A DNA stretch of 9,214 nt from an uncultured Actinomycetes bacterium (GTDB lineage: Bacteria; Actinomycetota; Actinomycetes; S36-B12), in the NCBI GenBank assembly GCA_937876275.1, contig CALFIA010000253.1, forward strand, positions 1 to 9,214, read 5' to 3'. Shown here piece after piece: positions 6,718 to 9,214 of this stretch. A program made the translations under genes and the position numbers. Numbering within the stretch: position 1 is the stretch's first letter; each line of letters begins with the position of its first letter. The notes below the pieces were generated by a model, which was not told the origin of the DNA, did not search any database, and saw only the letters and a list, made by a program, of their open reading frames with translations.

Positions 6718-7529
6718 GCGACAGCACAGCAGTCAACGCCAAGGGGATCTGGAAGATCTTCAATGAGGGCCAGGCCAACGAGGTGACTGCGCTGCAGGAG
6801 GTCGACCTCACAGTTGACCAAGGTGAGTTCATCTCACTCATCGGGCCATCCGGATGCGGCAAGAGCACCCTGCTCCGCGTTATTGCTGACCTCACTGACG
6901 CGACTAAGGGCGAACTGACCGTGGCCGGACTCTCGGTACACGAAGCGCGTAAGCAGCAGCGCTACGGCATCGCCTTCCAGCAGGCAGCACTCTTTGACTG
7001 GCGCACGGTTCGCCGCAATATCGAGCTGCCACTCGAACTTGCCGGCTGGGATAAGGCCAAGCGCAAGGAACGCGCCCTCGAGCTTCTTGAGATGGTGCAA
7101 CTCTCAGATTTCGCCGAGCATCGTCCTTGGGAACTCTCGGGTGGCATGCAGCAACGCGTGGCGATCGCTCGCTCACTTGCCGTGGATCCGCCGCTCCTTC
7201 TCATGGATGAGCCCTTCGGCGCCCTCGACGAGATGACCCGCGAGCGCATGCAGAACGAGCTTCTTCGCATTCGCCTGGAGACCGGCAAGAGCATCATCTT
7301 CGTCACTCACTCGATACCGGAAGCCGTGTACCTCTCCGATCGAGTAGTCGTCATGTCGCCACGGCCCGGCCGGATCACCGACGTCATCAACGTGAACCTG
7401 GGCGACCGCAACGAAGACACTCGCGAGTCGGAGGCCTTCTTCGAGTCCGTGACGGCGGTGCGCGAAGCCCTCCGTGGTCGTACCGGAAATTCGGGCAGCA
7501 GCATTCGCGCTCGGGTGGGCGAGGTCTGA
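6714..7529 (+). CDS. ABC transporter ATP-binding protein (SsuB/TauB/ThiZ type)
   Basis: This 271-residue ATPase powers the importer encoded around it. Every motif is intact: Walker A GPSGCGKST at 44-52, Q-loop FQQAALFDW at 88-96, signature LSGGMQQR at 141-148, Walker B LLLMDE at 161-166, D-loop GALDE at 169-173 and switch histidine H199 in VTHS. The sequence PRPGRI at 217-222 followed by a short acidic C-terminal region is usual for nitrate/sulfonate/taurine-type ATPases. The ATG lies inside the end of permease A (4-nt overlap), with AGGAAGG at 6701-6707 six nt upstream. It overlaps permease B by 1 nt. The arrangement permease-ATPase-permease-binding protein marks a complete importer with two different permeases. 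Function is certain as an ABC ATPase; the substrate is taken from context. Confidence 0.95.
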   Translation: MSDSTAVNAKGIWKIFNEGQANEVTALQEVDLTVDQGEFISLIGPSGCGKSTLLRVIADLTDATKGELTVAGLSVHEARKQQRYGIAFQQAALFDWRTVRRNIELPLELAGWDKAKRKERALELLEMVQLSDFAEHRPWELSGGMQQRVAIARSLAVDPPLLLMDEPFGALDEMTRERMQNELLRIRLETGKSIIFVTHSIPEAVYLSDRVVVMSPRPGRITDVINVNLGDRNEDTRESEAFFESVTAVREALRGRTGNSGSSIRARVGEV

Positions 7530-8299
7530 TGCGGGGCAAGCTCAGGGCCATCTGGCCGCCGATTCTCATCGCAGCGATCTTCCTGATCGCCTGGCAGCTC
7601 CTGGTCGTCATCCAAGATCTCAAGCCGTACTTGCTCCCGGCCCCAAGCCTGATTTTCAGCACCTTCACGAGCAGCATTGACTTGATGTTCAGCGCCGCCT
7701 TCTACACCGGATCAACCGCTTTCATGGGCCTAGTGTTCGGAACATTTATTGGGCTTGTCCTCGCACTTCTGGCCCAGCGTTTCGGCGTCGTTAACAATCT
7801 GATAACTCCTCTCGCTGCAGGGCTCGCAGCCGTCCCGATCATCGCGTTGACCCCTATCCTCAACAACATGTTCGACATCACGAGCCGTACGCCTCGAGTC
7901 CTGATTACAACGATCATCGTGTTCTTCCCGGTCTTCGTGAATGTGACCAAGGGCCTTATTCAGGTTCGGCCGGTTCAGTTGGAACTTATGAAGTCGATGA
8001 ACGCGACCCCGCGCACCACTCTCCGCGTGCTTCGCGTACCGAACGCCATCCCCTTCTTCTTCACAGCACTCAAGATTGCGGCTCCCCTCTCGGTGATCGC
8101 CGCCCTGGTCGCCGAGTACTTCGGCGGACCTCAAACCGGACTTGGCAGCCGCATCGCATCCGCTGCTGCCAACACTGCCTACGGTCGCGCGTGGGCATAT
8201 GTGGTCGCTTCCATCATCACCGGTCTGGTGTTCTACCTGATCGTCGTGATGGTCGAGAAGTGGACCACTCCCTGGACGGGCCGTAGTACTACGGCCTGA
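7529..8299 (+). CDS. ABC transporter permease B (SsuC/TauC type)
   Basis: The 256-residue protein is the second permease of the importer. Hydrophobic segments at about 10-30, 60-83, 95-112, 124-140, 180-197 and 222-242 indicate five or six spans. The coupling loop is ELMKSMNATPRTTLRVLRVP at 152-171, followed by the family-typical ALVAEYFGGPQTGLG at 192-206. It has a short N-terminus, unlike permease A, and aligns with the standard SsuC/TauC length. The ATG shares one base with the ATPase stop (TGATG), and the upstream GCGAGG is a weak ribosome-binding site, so translation is probably coupled. The last codons and the stop lie inside an inverted repeat (8277-8298) that separates it from the binding-protein gene. 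Pairing with permease A as a heterodimer is inferred from gene order. Confidence 0.92.
   Translation: MRGKLRAIWPPILIAAIFLIAWQLLVVIQDLKPYLLPAPSLIFSTFTSSIDLMFSAAFYTGSTAFMGLVFGTFIGLVLALLAQRFGVVNNLITPLAAGLAAVPIIALTPILNNMFDITSRTPRVLITTIIVFFPVFVNVTKGLIQVRPVQLELMKSMNATPRTTLRVLRVPNAIPFFFTALKIAAPLSVIAALVAEYFGGPQTGLGSRIASAAANTAYGRAWAYVVASIITGLVFYLIVVMVEKWTTPWTGRSTTA
8277..8298. promoter_or_regulatory. Inverted repeat/hairpin at the permease B stop codon
   Basis: Bases 8279-8296 are a perfect 18-bp palindrome (GGCCGTAGT|ACTACGGCC). Counting a G-U pair and an outer C-G pair, the arms reach 8277-8298. In RNA this gives a 9-bp stem with a GUAC loop. It ends on the permease B stop codon and sits 11 nt before the ribosome-binding site of the lipoprotein gene. 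No T-run follows, so it is not a normal intrinsic terminator. Known importer operons use such hairpins as mRNA stabilisers or processing sites near the binding-protein gene; that role here is inference. Confidence 0.5.
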
Positions 8300-8320
8300 C
8301 ATCTATAAGAAGGAGACAGT

Positions 8321-9214
8321 ATGCGAGACATCGCACGCAACAAGTGGGTCCAGTTCGCTGGTCTCGCCACTGTTGGCGCACTTGCCCTCTCGGCATGTGG
8401 TGGCAGCAGCAGCAGTAGTTCCTCGGCAGCAACCGCTGCAGCATCTGCAGCTGCTCCGGCCTCCTCGGCCGCAGCGGCTGAGTGCACCACTCCGACTCCG
8501 GTCAAGCTGCAGTTGCAGTGGTTCGTCCAGTCTCAGTTCGCCGGCTACTACGCAGCCAAGGACATGGGCTACTACAAGGATGCCTGCCTTGACGTAACTA
8601 TCCTCGAGGGTGGCGTGGACATCGTTCCGCAGACCGTGCTGGCTCAGGGCGGCGCTGACTTCGCCATCAGCTGGGTACCGAAGGCTCTCTCGTCACGCGA
8701 GCAGGGCGCAGGCATCGTCGATGTCGCACAGGTCTACCAGCGTTCGGGCACCCGCCAGGTGTCCTGGGCAGACTCAGGCATCAAGACCTCGGCAGACCTG
8801 AAGGGCAAGAAGGTCGGTAACTGGGGCTTCGGCAACGAGTACGAGCTGTTCGCCGGCATCTCCAAGGCCGGGCTCAATGCTTCCTCGGATGTTGAGCTCG
8901 TGCAGCAGCAGTTCGACATGAAGGCACTGCTGAGCCGTGAGATCGACGCAGCCCAGGCTATGACCTACAACGAGTACGCGCAGCTGCTCGAGGCCAAGAA
9001 TCCGAAGACCGGCAAGCTCTACACCGCCGAGGACTTCACTGTTCTTGACTGGAACACCGAGGGCACGGCTATGTACCAGGACGCCATCTGGGCCTCGCAG
9101 GAGCGCCTTGCTGACGCGGCCTACCAGGCCACGACCCAGGCATTTGTCCAGGCATCCCTCAAGGGTTGGATCTACTGCCGCGACAACGCCCAGAAGTGCG
9201 CCGACATCGTCGTC
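8321..9214 (+). CDS. ABC transporter substrate-binding lipoprotein, NMT1/THI5-like (partial)
   Basis: The first 298 residues are present; the frame is still open at the right edge. It should deliver the substrate to permeases A and B from the outer face of the membrane. A basic N-terminus (MRDIARNKW) is followed by a hydrophobic stretch and a lipobox LSAC with C26 as the lipidated cysteine. Residues 27-54 are a Ser/Ala-rich linker. The binding domain begins with VKLQLQWFVQSQFAGYYAAK at 61-80, the hallmark of NMT1/THI5-like proteins that bind hydroxymethylpyrimidine, riboflavin or pyrimidine-like ligands. C55/C89 and C286/C293 could form disulfides outside the cell. Translation starts at ATG behind AAGGAGA with about a 5-nt spacer, the best site in the transporter block, fitting a need for more binding protein than permease. 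The ligand is probably a pyrimidine, by context, but is unproven. Confidence 0.9.
   Translation, partial: MRDIARNKWVQFAGLATVGALALSACGGSSSSSSSAATAAASAAAPASSAAAAECTTPTPVKLQLQWFVQSQFAGYYAAKDMGYYKDACLDVTILEGGVDIVPQTVLAQGGADFAISWVPKALSSREQGAGIVDVAQVYQRSGTRQVSWADSGIKTSADLKGKKVGNWGFGNEYELFAGISKAGLNASSDVELVQQQFDMKALLSREIDAAQAMTYNEYAQLLEAKNPKTGKLYTAEDFTVLDWNTEGTAMYQDAIWASQERLADAAYQATTQAFVQASLKGWIYCRDNAQKCADIVV

Noticed and set aside
8277..8298. Intrinsic terminator ending the operon after permease B
   Set aside because: There is no T-run after the stem, and the binding-protein gene with a strong ribosome-binding site follows on the same strand after 20 nt.
7730..8302. 190-residue open frame on the minus strand inside permease B
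   Set aside because: Composition is charged and repetitive, as expected for the complement of a membrane-protein gene; no domain is seen.

Overview
The window looks like a chromosomal stretch from a moderately high-GC actinobacterium. The reasons are its roughly 60% GC (judged by eye), ATG/GTG starts behind purine-rich ribosome-binding sites, a coenzyme-F420-type oxidoreductase and an Ala/Ser-rich lipoprotein linker. Protein motifs are clear, but the genus cannot be named. No tRNA, rRNA, CRISPR array, insertion sequence or phage gene was seen.

Layout. Bases 1-684 hold the N-terminal half of a MocR-type (GntR helix-turn-helix plus aminotransferase fold) regulator on the minus strand; it runs off the left edge. 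Bases 685-890 are an AT-richer divergent promoter region. It holds a 21-bp imperfect direct repeat and a GlnR-like box. From 891 to the right edge eight genes lie on the plus strand with gaps of 20-54 nt or overlaps of 1-4 nt, consistent with one operon: beta-ureidopropionase-type amidase, dihydropyrimidinase, (methyl)malonate-semialdehyde dehydrogenase, luciferase-like (LLM) F420-type oxidoreductase, ABC permease A, ABC ATPase, ABC permease B, and a substrate-binding lipoprotein of the NMT1/THI5 type cut by the right edge.

How the genes fit together. The ABC system probably imports a pyrimidine or related ring compound. Dihydropyrimidinase opens dihydrouracil or dihydrothymine. The nitrilase-family amidase removes the carbamoyl group as CO2 and ammonia, leaving beta-alanine or beta-aminoisobutyrate. 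After transamination, the MmsA-type dehydrogenase converts the semialdehyde to acetyl-CoA or propionyl-CoA. Two expected steps are absent here: ring reduction (PydA/PreTA) and the beta-alanine transaminase. The LLM oxidoreductase sits where a ring reductase would be expected, so an F420H2-dependent uracil/thymine reductase is the main hypothesis from this window. It is inference from context. The MocR regulator is the obvious local control gene, and the GlnR-like box hints at nitrogen control.
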